In this document: positions 49,000 through 58,661 of the stretch, piece after piece
How the letters are laid out: each line of letters opens with the position of its first letter
How positions within the stretch are numbered: the stretch's first letter is position 1
Assembly: GCA_036924285.1 (NCBI GenBank)
Contig: JAYKYS010000138.1
Coordinates: 1 to 64,000 of the forward strand
Direction of reading: 5' to 3'
Origin: Asterella californica
Taxonomy: Eukaryota; Streptophyta; Marchantiopsida; Marchantiales; Aytoniaceae
Length of the DNA: 64,000 bases
Made by a program: the position numbers and the translations under genes
The notes under the pieces: model-generated
The model's database searches: none
Seen by the model: the letters and a program-made list of their open reading frames with translations, nothing else
Told to the model about the DNA's origin: nothing

Positions 49000-49860
49000 A
49001 CGAGCGTCACAGCTCAGAATTGGGTGCGTCACTGGGTGCACCCACCAGACGAGATAGAGAAGCGCAAAGACCTTGTGATGAATCAGATGTGTTTGCTGGG
49101 AGATGGTTTTTTTCTCTCCCACGTCTATACCTTCTGTCAAGTCTGCAAGAAGTTTCATAGCGGTTTCCTGCAAGAACCACCGCTTAACTGTGCCTTGCTG
49201 CTGGAGCGCCCTGTTGGAGATCTCAAATGAACAAGCACATCCAACTTCACAGCGCCGGCATACCTTCACTGCAGCCTGTGGCCACTCCTGCATAGAGATG
49301 GCTTTGTTGGCTTTGCAAACGCATCTATGCTTGACATAGACCTACTTGAAGAGCTGCAGGGACCTCACAGTCTCACATTTGGAAACAGTTGGTCATCTCA
49401 CCAGTCTTGATGTGCAGGGTTGAATTTCACTGGCTGTCTCCAGTGGCGATTGTGAGTTTGTGAGTTCCTTGAAGGTTAAATGCTTCACAATGCAGGCATA
49501 GATCAGTTTCATAGCATAGGCCTCTCAGCATGCTCCAATTTGCACAAGCTAACGTGCATTGGGGGCTGTGAGTTTCCATTTGAATCCACTGAGGCCTCTC
49601 ACAATCAACTCCTGTTTAGACAGGAAATTTCTGCAAGCATCTCAGCCTTGACTGCTCTGAACAGCTTGCAGCTCAGGTGAGTTGAGTATGCACAATCGGG
49701 ACTGGCTGACACAGCTCACAGCACTGAGGCACGAGTCCATTCAGTGCATTGACCCTGAGGTTGACTGTGGTCACCATCCATGGGTGAATGAAAGTTGGTT
49801 TGGATTCTATTGGAATGAGAACCAGTACCTTCTGCAATTATTCTAGCTGCTTGTGTGATG
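49000..49860 (+). pseudogene. F-box/leucine-rich-repeat-like remnant
   Basis: Weak coding signal in shifting frames. Near 49150 the + strand gives SARSFIAVSCKNHRLTVPCC, reminiscent of the helix of an F-box. Near 49345 is LTVSHLETVGHLTSLDV and near 49645 SISALTALNSLQLR, both LRR-like (LxxLxxLxL). Further on, VNESWFGFYWNENQYLLQLF reads open to about 49845. No single frame joins them and stops intervene. It may be a decayed F-box/LRR gene, a family that is often expanded in green algae. Confidence is low because LRR-like strings arise easily. Confidence 0.35.
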
Positions 49861-50088
49861 CAATGCTGTGTGGCAGATCGCACTTGCTGCTGCTACAGGT
49901 TTGAAAGGCATTTTACATTCATGCAGAGGTCGGTATTTTTGTTCATAACTATTGTAGCTGTGAAAGCAAGCATTGTCAATCTGGAACGGGCTTATGTTAT
50001 CTGTCTGAGTTGCATGGCCAGACCGACCTGAACATTGGGGCTCAGTTGGTCAGGTGATGATCAACCATACATGCTTTGGGACGGTTAT

Positions 50089-50434
50089 TGTAAGAGGGTC
50101 AGAAATTAGCACCTTGACACGCTAGCTTACGGTTTTCACCTTCGCCCCGTTACACTTGGTTTCGGTCGTCTGCACCCGTCGCATGTCACAGCTGACAGCG
50201 CTTCGGACTTGAAAGTTGGTTCAGGTTGCGGGTTCGATCCTTCGCTTTCGCGCGGGGAGGTGATAGATTCTTCTTTCCCTTGAGGGTGGTGCCCACAGTG
50301 ATTGGGGTGCACTCGCCACGCCTGACGTTAAAGAGCACCAAGTCCAGGCGGCCTTGGGGGGGGGGGAATGTAACAGGGTCAGGAATTAGCACCTTGACAC
50401 GCTAGCTTACGGTTTTCACCTTCGCTCCGTTACA
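50089..50434. mobile_element. TRIM: miniature LTR retrotransposon with tRNA-like core
   Basis: Two direct 66-bp terminal repeats (50089-50154 and 50369-50434) start TG and end CA, with a mirrored TGTAAC...GTTACA at the right copy. The target-site duplication GTTAT is exact (50084-50088 and 50435-50439). A purine tract (GGGGGGGGGGGAA) sits directly before the right LTR, as a polypurine tract should. The 214-bp interior has no protein frame but contains GCGGGTTCGATCC (a Pol III B-box consensus) after a CTTGAAA loop, resembling the 3' half of a tRNA. Length 346 bp fits terminal-repeat retrotransposons in miniature. Mobilisation must be in trans. The left LTR has TGTAAGAGG where the right has TGTAACAGG; a few other changes separate them. 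Confidence 0.85.
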
Positions 50435-50439
50435 GTTAT

Positions 50440-51104
50440 CAGCAGCTGCCTGAAGCACTGATACATTTGTGGTTTTGCACATGTAGTTTCATAGTAGTTT
50501 TAGCCTGTGCCAAAATGCCAAGCTGGCTTGGTAAGATGCATGGCACATACAGTTTGCGTCTAGAGTTGGTATGTGTCCCAATATAAATATGTTTGTTCAC
50601 AACTAGCTTGGGCTAGTCACTGCAGTGGAGTAAGGTCTGCTACAAAACAGACAGATGTACATGAACGTCAGAGCCACGTGTGGTCATCTTGCGGTAAACG
50701 CTTTTGCAACAACAGCTGGTCTATCAGGTACTGCAACCTGATAATTGAAAGCCTATATTTGACCTTACCTTTTGACCTTACCTGGGACCTATTGAAAGCC
50801 ATTGCATTTTTGCACTTCCACTTCAGTTTCGCTCTGCGTGCCACACACTCGCAATACGGTGGGACGTTGTGTGAATCCCTTGCGCTCTGCTATGACCCGA
50901 CTCCGTACGATGACCAGGTCTGGTTTGAACTCTACCGTACTCAATAGGAAGTAAGAGCACAGGCCACGGCAGGTGCAGGCGTCGCCATGCAGGCGATCCC
51001 AACGTCAACGACCGCTTCTGCCCGGCGACGTATCCCAAGTATGGCCTACATGGTTTGCAAACCAAAGTTGAGCGGCGTCAGTGTAGATCTTTACTGCAGG
51101 TACC
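50440..51104. other. Intergenic region upstream of the DUF3598 gene
   Basis: Overlapping open frames on both strands (for example + 50573-50947) lack any recognisable motif. I see nothing I can support apart from probable promoter sequence. Confidence 0.4.
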
Positions 51105-54100
51105 ATGCGGGCAGCTGAAACTAGGCAGTTGGCATGCAAACCTCGGCTGACCACAGCACCCAGAACGACATCAGGCGCTCGCACAAGGCATGTGACGCCA
51201 TGCGCACAGCACAGCTCAGGATCCACAAAACCCAGCCAAGGCAAACACAGAAAGCCCCAGCAGCAGTCTGCCAAAAACTCCAGGCCCAAATCCAGTGCAA
51301 GCAGTGCAGTAACCCCTCCTATGAAGGTTGAGGTTGAGGCTCAGCTTGCTAAATTGGAGCAGGCAGCCAACCCATGGTGGTCCACCTTTTGTGGGATCAC
51401 CAATGGGGTATGGCTAGGGGAGACTGCTGCATTTGCGCCCAGCACGGGTAAACAGCCATTGCCTTCACATCAAATGCCGCATTATGTGCACATGCTGGCA
51501 ATGCTGAACAGCTTGCTTTCTGTTTGCACCTATGTGTGTGTGTACCGGGATCCTTGATACGATGATTTACTGACATGCTTGAGAAAAGGCAACTGGTCAG
51601 GCAATAAATACCATTGCTGTGGCATCTAAGGCAGCATGCATGCATTGCATTTAGCTTTGCGCATGATATGTTGTACCATGGTGGCATCCAGCACATCTTG
51701 CTGCATCGTCTGCGCTGACTGATAATATTGGAGCTCAAAAGGAGGGTCAGAGAGAGGACACAGTGCATTGTCAGGGTATTGCCATTGGTCAGATCTAGTC
51801 AGCAAGAGCATTTGCACTGTTTGCAGGTGCAGCGGAAGCTCTGGCACTGGACCAAAGTCGGAAGCCAGTGTTGGATATGCACTGCCAAGTTACAGAGGAA
51901 AGAGTTTGTGAAGGACCGCTGGACTATGTGACCAGGTAAAGGTGCATCTGTGCCATGTACAAAAAATAGCAGCTTGAAGGGCATGTGCTCAACATTGATG
52001 ATTGGTCTGCCAGAAAGCCGTATGCTGCCCAGCACACCTGACAACATGTACCAATACAATACACTTGACACACTTACCAACATACACGTTACCACTCAGC
52101 AGAGAAATAGGTTCTCTGGGCTGTCCTTGTTCTAAATGTGTCCACAAACAGACACAAAACCTGGATGTGAATAGTCTATAACCCTATCAACTAGCAGCCA
52201 AGAAGGATAGCTGCAATCAATAGCATTTGCAAGCACAGACTTGTGATTCCTGCAAGATGTCTCGGGGCTGAGTGTTAGGCGCTTTGCTTTCAGAAGGCAT
52301 TCCTTCGATTTCAGTACATGCTCAGGGTACATGTGAAACCCCCCCCCTCCCCCCTCCCCCGATGCACAACGCATTTGTATGGAAAGCTTACATCAACCAT
52401 GAGCTTCTCTTTAACCAGGCTTAACAGTGTAGCTTTTTCTTTTCATTTCAGGGCACAGGCTTAACAGTGTAGCTGTTTCTTTTCATTTCAGGGCACATCT
52501 TGCTCCATGTTGAGTACCGCACCAGAAGAACAACAGGCCTCAGCACACAACACAGCACATGACAGCAATCTTTTGTCACGCTGTGCGGCGCGAAATGATA
52601 TTACTGTCATGTTGTGTGCTGTGAGCTGAACCTTGTTGTCTCTCTGGCACAGTAGTCTGCATGGAGTCCGGGGTGTAACATGCCAGGGTACTGCATGGCA
52701 CAGCATGGCACAGCACCCCACAGCACAGCACAGCACAGCAGATCAGAGCCAGGTCCAACGACAGACACAGCTAGATGCTTAGATGACGAGAGAGGGAGGG
52801 GAGGGAAAGCCCGGGGGCGAGCGAGGCTGAAGGGGTTGGGGGCAAAATGGAGGGGTTAAGAGGGACTTGGGCAGTAGTTGCCTGTGAAGATGCCTACATT
52901 GATGAAGCCAGATGATAGCAGCTTTACCAGCTTGATGCCCTGAAACTTTGGCCCCCTGGCTGCCAGATTTCTTGCATAACAACGCATGATGTTCTATTTG
53001 CCTCAGTGTGTGTTCTGCTTAGGCGCATTGCAAGGGCACAGGAGCAGGCACAACTGGCGACAGTAGGGGAGCAGATAGAGGGTGCAGGCCAGGACTGGGA
53101 GGAAGAGACCTTATCTTCAGAAGAAGAGGGCCTTGTGTTCTTTGACGGTAGGCATGACTTGCATGTTCTGGATCTGGCACGCCGTGCCGTGCCGTGCCGT
53201 GCCGTGCCGTGCCGTGCCGTGCTGTGCCGTGCCGTGCCGTGCTGTGCCTCATCATGCTGCAGCATACGCTGGTTACTTGCTTGGTCTGTGTCATGCAAAA
53301 GCCGCTTGTCTACCACATGATGTCTACCTATACTATTATGTCATGAACTGCTGAGGCTGGGATTATTCTTGGTGCTTGATGCCATTACGCCGTAATTGGC
53401 ACCGTAATACCGCTGCAGCTGTGCAGGGGGGGCTTACTCTCGGGGGCCCTTGTCACTGACATCACAGCCTGCTGCTGTGTCCTCCCAGACTGCAGTTCAA
53501 GCGCCTATGGAAGCATCAGACAGCCTGCCCAGCAGTCAACTGCAGCCTTCTCAGGTTGAACGCCACTCTGGATGACTGTAATCATTAACAGTACAGTATG
53601 GCTACAATCAGCTGATTGTTTGTAGTGAAACTTGTTCCCAACCCCCTTGCCTTTGGATTTGGACCTGCTGTGGTTGTCATGACACGCATGCTCTGGTTGA
53701 CCCCCACTGTATCAAAGGGGTACCAAGCAGGGGAGGGGCCATAGGGGGAAAAAGGGGCAAGGGTCGGGACAGGTTTTGCAATAGAGGCAAAGGTGAGGGC
53801 TGGGGAAATCCATGGAGTCAGCTTTAGTTTGCATCTGCTCTATGTATAAGCTGCAAATATGCATAGACAGCAAAAGGGGGGGGGCCACACATATCCATCT
53901 CTAGATTGTCTTTCAAGGGTGATAGCATGCCATGCAGTCTACAGCAGGAAGCTGGGATTGGAAGGCCTTTCCAACAACCTCAATTTGTGTAGGGTGACAG
54001 AGATTGGGGGGGGAGGGTGACAGGAGGGGGGGGGGGTGGGTGAGTAGCAGCTGCTATCATGCTGTTGAGGTCTCTCTGCATGTGCAGGAAGAAGATGACC

Positions 54101-57100
54101 TTGCTGATGAAGAGGATGAGGGGATTGCAGCCATGCCAGATGAGGGGTGGGGGAGGGGTGGGGCCCCCAGGGTGGTGACCCTGGAGCAGTGCCTGGCCTG
54201 GGGGGGTGAGCAGAGGCAGCGCTGCAGAGTTGTCCTTGCTGTATCAGGTATCTTTGCCAGGGAAAGGAAAGGCGGGGGGGGGGGGGGGGGGGGGGGGGGT
54301 TTATTGACAGGGGGTGATCAAGGGGGTGCCAGGTTTTTTTACCAGTCTTGCAACGCCGGTTTGGCAATTGAGCTTCCCAGGCTTCATGTAATGAAAATGT
54401 AATGCTTTATCCAAGGGCGGAAGAGGGACAGGGGGAGGGAATCCTGGGGGCCAATGGGGGGGGGGATACGGGCTGTTGACTGGGCAAGTGGGGGGGAGGG
54501 AAGTCCTTGATTCAGTCATGCAACGCCAAGCTGCTGGTGATTGTGGACTCCAGGTCACTCTGTCATGGGATCATCTCTTTGGCTCTTAGTTAAATTTGCC
54601 ATACACAGAAAGGGCAGAAGAGTCACACACCAGTGTGGCGTGCTGAAGTAGCGCCCCTTGTTGGCCTTAGCTGGTCTGCAATTGTCTGATTGGACTGCAC
54701 GAGTGAAGCAAAGATCAAGCAGCGCCCAGTGATTCTGTACCAGAAGGTGGCTGCCAGCTAGAACCTGGTGACAAGTCTTTCACTGTCTTGGCAATCCTGC
54801 ATAGTTCTTGTCAAAAGGGATGAAAAGCAGATCCAAACTTTGTTGGCACCTTGTTTGTGACACAAGGGCAAAGATCTTTTTGCTTGTCAAAGTCAAAAGG
54901 TTGTTCAGCCATTCGTACCTTTCCCTATTTAAAGCTCAAGACCATCCCTACGAGCCATTTTGCCAGCTTTTCACCAAATCCCAGTAGCTGGCAGCTGCGA
55001 CTGTGTGACGTAATGTGCAGCTGCCACCACCTCTATGTATCTGTACCATGAAAATCAAACTTCAAGTGGTGATTGTTTGCACACTTATTTTGCAGTATTG
55101 TCAACACTGTCTGTTGCTCCTGACTGCCGTCTCCTGCAGTTTGGCACTGCCAAGCGCAAAACGAGGGCCACTTGCCTCACAGCGGACCGATGTAAAGGGA
55201 AAACCTGCACAGATGTACACACCTGGCTAGGACCTCCTTGCTGCCTTTTCCAAGCACACAAGGGATGAGATAGCTGAGTTGCATCGTGGGCTTGTAGGCT
55301 ATGAGTGATGTGAAGAGACCAAAGCGATGAAGCAGAAAGTGAAGAGAGAGCAGACTTGTTTTTTCATAATATATACGTGTATAACATTATGTTGTGTTAC
55401 TTTATGTTATTTTATTTGGGTAGCCCTACATGTAGACACACATATGATGCGCTCGCAGGTGGCGGTGACAGTGAAGAAGAGTTGGACATTTCCCTGCTGC
55501 GCATCACCCTGTTCCATGAGCACTGGCAAGGACTGCTTCACGAGCTCGACCTTGCCACGCTGCGATCCAACTCAGCAGTTGCTCTCAAACCCCTAGCCAA
55601 CAAAACCAAAAGCAACAGCAGTGAAAGCATCGCCTCAGTTGCAGCACCAACAGAACAGCCTGCCTCTGGCCTCCCTTCCTCTTCTGCTGCATCGCACCCT
55701 TCCTCCTCTTCTGCCTCTCCAGCCCAGAACCTGACCCAGCCGGCAGCTTCCTCCTCTTCTTTGGCAGAGGAAGAAGAGCAAGGGAGCATGGCCACCAGCA
55801 GCAACCGTGCAGCAAGTTTTGCAGGGACGCAGGCAGCAGAGGAGTTGCAAGAGAAGTCGCCAGCAGGGAAAGCATCTGCCAGCAGGCAAGAGTCAGGGGC
55901 TGTCCAATGCATGATTGCATGCAAGAGTCAAGGTTTGTCCGCTGCATGATTGCATGCAAGACTCAGGTTCTGTCCGCTGATTGCTTGCATGCAAGCCCCC
56001 AAGCCCACTGATTCAGTGTCTCCAGCTTCTGACTGCATGACTGATCCACACAGTCATGGGCTGTTGTGCAGCTGCATCAGCGGTTTTGGGAATATTTTGG
56101 GGCAGGATTAGTCCTTTGCAGGCCCACAACACTCTTTCAGCATGCGGCTGGGAGTTGTCTTACCTGCACTGAGCATGCAGTGTGTAGCTTGTGTGTTGCA
56201 GCGCTATGAACAGTCACTCTATGGCATGAGTGTGACTTATCATGTATGCCAGTGCATCAGCCGCTTCAAGGCTGGTTGGAGTAGTTTGCTGACATGACTG
56301 ATAGGCTGTCAGTATGCATCTGACATGACCAGGCTGCCTCTGATATCACTGCCATGATCGGCACAAATGATCGGTTGTGTTGGCTGGCCTTCTTCTTCTT
56401 CTGCAACAGCGTCACATGACAAACCCTGTCTCGTCCAATGCAACGGTTACCAGTGGCAGTCTGAGATCAAGCACGTTGCCCTTCTATGTGTGTGTGCCTG
56501 TCTTGCAGCAGGAAATGCTACCAGCAGCAAATCTTCATGTCACATTGCAGATGCTTGTGACAATTTTGAGTAGGGTGCCTACGTCTATACGCATGTGATT
56601 TGTGATGCTTGCAGAAGCAATGCCACAGCTGCTACATCAGCTGCTGCAGCAAGGCCTACAGCTGGCGCCAACCTTTCACATGGCCCGCGCATGAAACCAA
56701 AGAAGCTGAGCGGCAGCTGGAAGGCGTTTGACTTGACTGCAGTTCCAATTGACGAGACTGATCCCTCTACAGGCAAGTGTGCTGTGCTGTGCTGTGCTGT
56801 GTTGTGCTGCGCTGCTCTGCGCTGCCAGGCATTGCACAACCCTGCTACAATTCACACACTGGTATTCAATGTGCCCCTCCCGTTTTTTCCTTCCATGCCA
56901 TTCCTCTTCCCCACTTCCTCTCGTCATCCCACTCGTAAGCTCATCTACAATCAGCAGACGACAACTGTAATGCATGTCGGGGAGCAGCAAAGCATCTGTC
57001 ATTGCAGCACAAGTAAACAAAGCTGGATGAGTTTGGTGATAGTCATTCAATGGCCAGTGCAGCAGTCATTTGCCGTACATAAAGTAGCAGCACATATATC

Positions 57101-58661
57101 TGGCTGCTGCTCTGGCGCCAAATTTGTGGTCCAAGCACGATACTGCAAGCTTCCTGATGTTGGGCAACCACAACCTGCAAAGCACAGATTCAGTCCCAGA
57201 GTTCTCAATCCTCCAGGGGTGGAAGGTCATGACTAAACCCTGAGTCTGTGCATACTGCTTGCCACTCCTTGAACTCTTAGTACTTGCGTACAGGTGTAAC
57301 TAAGAAGGCTATGGTATACTTCAGCCAGGAGACTAAGCAGAAATGGCGTGCTGCCCCTGCTGATCAGGATGTTGCTGCTGATCACGGGGAGATTGATGGC
57401 GGCGCCCTGTGGCTGCCTGGCAACACTCTACTGGAGCTGCAGATGCTTCCCATGGTATGTATGCCCTTGGGTCACACAGCATTTGATTCACCTTGTAAAA
57501 TAACAGGAAGACATTCTGCTTGGTTGTTGCAGCGAGTGTAGCAGTTGCCCACCCCTGTCCTGCCCTGCCTTGGCTTGCCCTATCCTGCCCTGCCCTGCCC
57601 TGCCCTGCCCTGCCCTGCCCTGCCCTGCCCTGCCCTGCCCTGCCCTGCCCTGCCCTGCCCTGCCCTGCCCTGCCCTGCCCTCCGCTGCCCCGCCCTGACT
57701 TGGCTTGACCTGGCCTGTCCTGCCCTGCCCTGCCCTGCCCTGCCCTGCCCTGCATCACCCTTCTTCCCTGCCCCGAGCTGCCCTGCCCTTTCTCCCTTGC
57801 CCCAACCTGCCCTGCCCTGCCTGTCCTGCCGTGTCGTCTATCAAGCTGTAGTGACAGTGTTGGCACTTCTCGTGTCAGTCTACTGCATGGTGTGGGTGGT
57901 GCTTTGGTGTTGGCCGTTATGGCTGATGGAAACTCTTGTGTTGTTACTGAGTGAGCCATTCTTTTGGGCTGACATGTAGCGATTATTGAACTCAGCCCAT
58001 GCAATCTGCAAGGGCTTGCTGTCCATAAAAAATTGACTATCTGTCCACTGAATATAGCCTGGTCCTGCCATGTGTAGGTTATAGTGCCTTTTTGCCATCC
58101 AATCAAGCAGCAACCCTAAGATGGTGGACTGGTATCTAGTCTAGCTGGGCAACTGTGCTGTTGTTAATTTTCTATGCAATGCATGCCTCCAGATGCATTG
58201 TATATGGCAAACCCCCAACAACATGTCTACCGGAGTATTGTATAGTATACAGCAGACTGACCAACAGCAAGTATAGCAGTTGAACAGCTCAAACGGCAGA
58301 CCTACCAGCACCTCAAAGGGCAGACTAATAACCAATTTGTACGGCAGACCTACCATCCTGTATGGAGAATCTTTGTATGGAAAACCTACCACCAATTTGA
58401 ATGGCAAACATACCGACACTGTGTATTGCAAACCTGCTGAAAGTGGGCTGGATGTCTCAGGTTAGCCGAGGTGAGGTGGCAGATGAGGTAGAAGGCATGA
58501 GCACCACCGACACAGGAAGGGGCTTGCTTATCTCCTTTTCATGGCTTGTCCGGCCAGGCATGATGATCAGCATGCAGCGTGAATATGATTCCGCTGGCGA
58601 GCTCATGGAAGTGAGAAGCAGAAGTGCTGTGGAAGGCACATGGGTTGGAGGGCGGATGTGA
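51105..58661 (+). CDS. DUF3598-family protein, probably plastid-targeted
   Basis: Nine exons read with consistent phases: 51105-51447, 51827-51935, 53023-53147, 53427-53554, 54088-54247, 55459 to about 55932, 56615-56772, 57294-57454, 58461-58661. The first ~70 residues (MRAAETRQLACKPRLTTAPR onward) are R/S/T/K-rich with few acids, like a transit peptide. Family blocks follow: NPWWSTFCGITNGVWLGETA, LDMHCQVTEERVCEGPLDYV, EEGLVFFDGGAYSRGPLSL, TLEQCLAWGGEQRQRCRVVL, ISLLRITLFHEHWQGLL, LSGSWKAFDLTAVPIDETDP, GALWLPGNTLLELQMLP, and the end ISFSWLVRPGMMISMQREYD with AVEGTWVGGRM. DUF3598 has a lipocalin-like fold, occurs in cyanobacteria and plants, and has no assigned reaction. Exon 6 adds a long S/A-rich insert. 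The exon 6 to 7 junction does not fit in phase, so a small exon near 56200-56480 or a missing base is likely. Intron 7 uses a GC donor (ACAG|GCAAGT). Confidence 0.85.
52388..52497. repeat. Dispersed repeat family A, copy 3, with a 39-bp internal tandem
   Basis: CATCAACCATGAGCTTCTCT then TTAACCAGGC. The piece AGGCTTAACAGTGTAGCT plus TTTCTTTTCATTTCAGGGCAC occurs twice (about 52418 and 52457). It lies in the second intron of the DUF3598 gene. Confidence 0.75.
52676..52742. repeat. (CAGCA)n-type array
   Basis: GGCACAGCATGGCACAGCAC then CAGCACAGCACAGCACAGCA, in the second intron of the DUF3598 gene. Confidence 0.85.
53178..53245. repeat. (GTGCC)n microsatellite
   Basis: About 13 units of GTGCC with two TGTGC interruptions, 31 bp after the exon 3 donor of the DUF3598 gene. 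Confidence 0.95.
54272..54299. repeat. 26-nt uninterrupted poly-G run
   Basis: G from 54274 to 54299 without interruption, 25 bp downstream of the exon 5 donor of the DUF3598 gene. Other G-rich tracts (54006-54035, 54460-54500) flank it. All could form quadruplexes in the transcript, and true length is uncertain given the homopolymer errors elsewhere. Confidence 0.85.
55900..55995. repeat. ~37-bp tandem repeat around the exon 6 end of the DUF3598 gene
   Basis: Units GCATGATTGCATGCAAGA plus GTCAAGGTTTGTCCGCT recur about two and a half times. Each carries CAAG/CAGGTT, so the donor choice here is ambiguous. Confidence 0.75.
56780..56825. repeat. (CTGTG)n array
   Basis: Eight CTGTG-like units decaying to CTGCGCTGCTCTGCG, directly after the GC donor at 56773. 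Confidence 0.85.
57545..57830. repeat. (TGCCC)n satellite in DUF3598-gene intron
   Basis: About 24 perfect TGCCC units (57577-57700) followed by mixed TGCCC and TGACC blocks to about 57830. It gives long false frames on both strands. Confidence 0.95.
57880..58140 (-). other. Antisense coding-like block inside DUF3598-gene intron
   Basis: The minus strand reads TRYQSTILGLLLDWMAKRHY, then NLHMAGPGYIQWTDSQFFMD and SKPLQIAWAEF, open for about 85 codons to 57880. Composition is protein-like and not repetitive. No family recognised. It may be a scrap of a mobile element protein that inserted in the intron. Confidence 0.35.
58265..58440. repeat. Degenerate GGCAGACCTACCA minisatellite
   Basis: GGCAGACCTACCAGC, GGCAGACTAATAACCAATTT, GGCAGACCTACCATC, GGAAAACCTACCACCAATTT and GGCAAACATACCGACA follow each other at 17-36 bp spacing just before the last exon of the DUF3598 gene. 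Confidence 0.75.

Noticed and set aside
50220..50270. Possible tRNA gene (GGGTTCGATCC)
   Set aside because: Only a B-box and a loop are present, with no acceptor stem or D-arm pairing visible; it lies inside the TRIM element.
50573..50947. 124-residue + frame upstream of the DUF3598 gene
   Set aside because: No motif, overlaps equally long minus frames, and no splice-consistent partner exon.
55538..55959. Leucine/alanine-rich minus-strand frames
   Set aside because: Shadow of the S/A/E-rich exon 6 of the DUF3598 gene on the + strand.
57333..58106. 257-residue minus-strand open frame rich in GRAGQ repeats
   Set aside because: It is the translation of the (TGCCC)n satellite and lies across a well-supported + strand exon (57294-57454).
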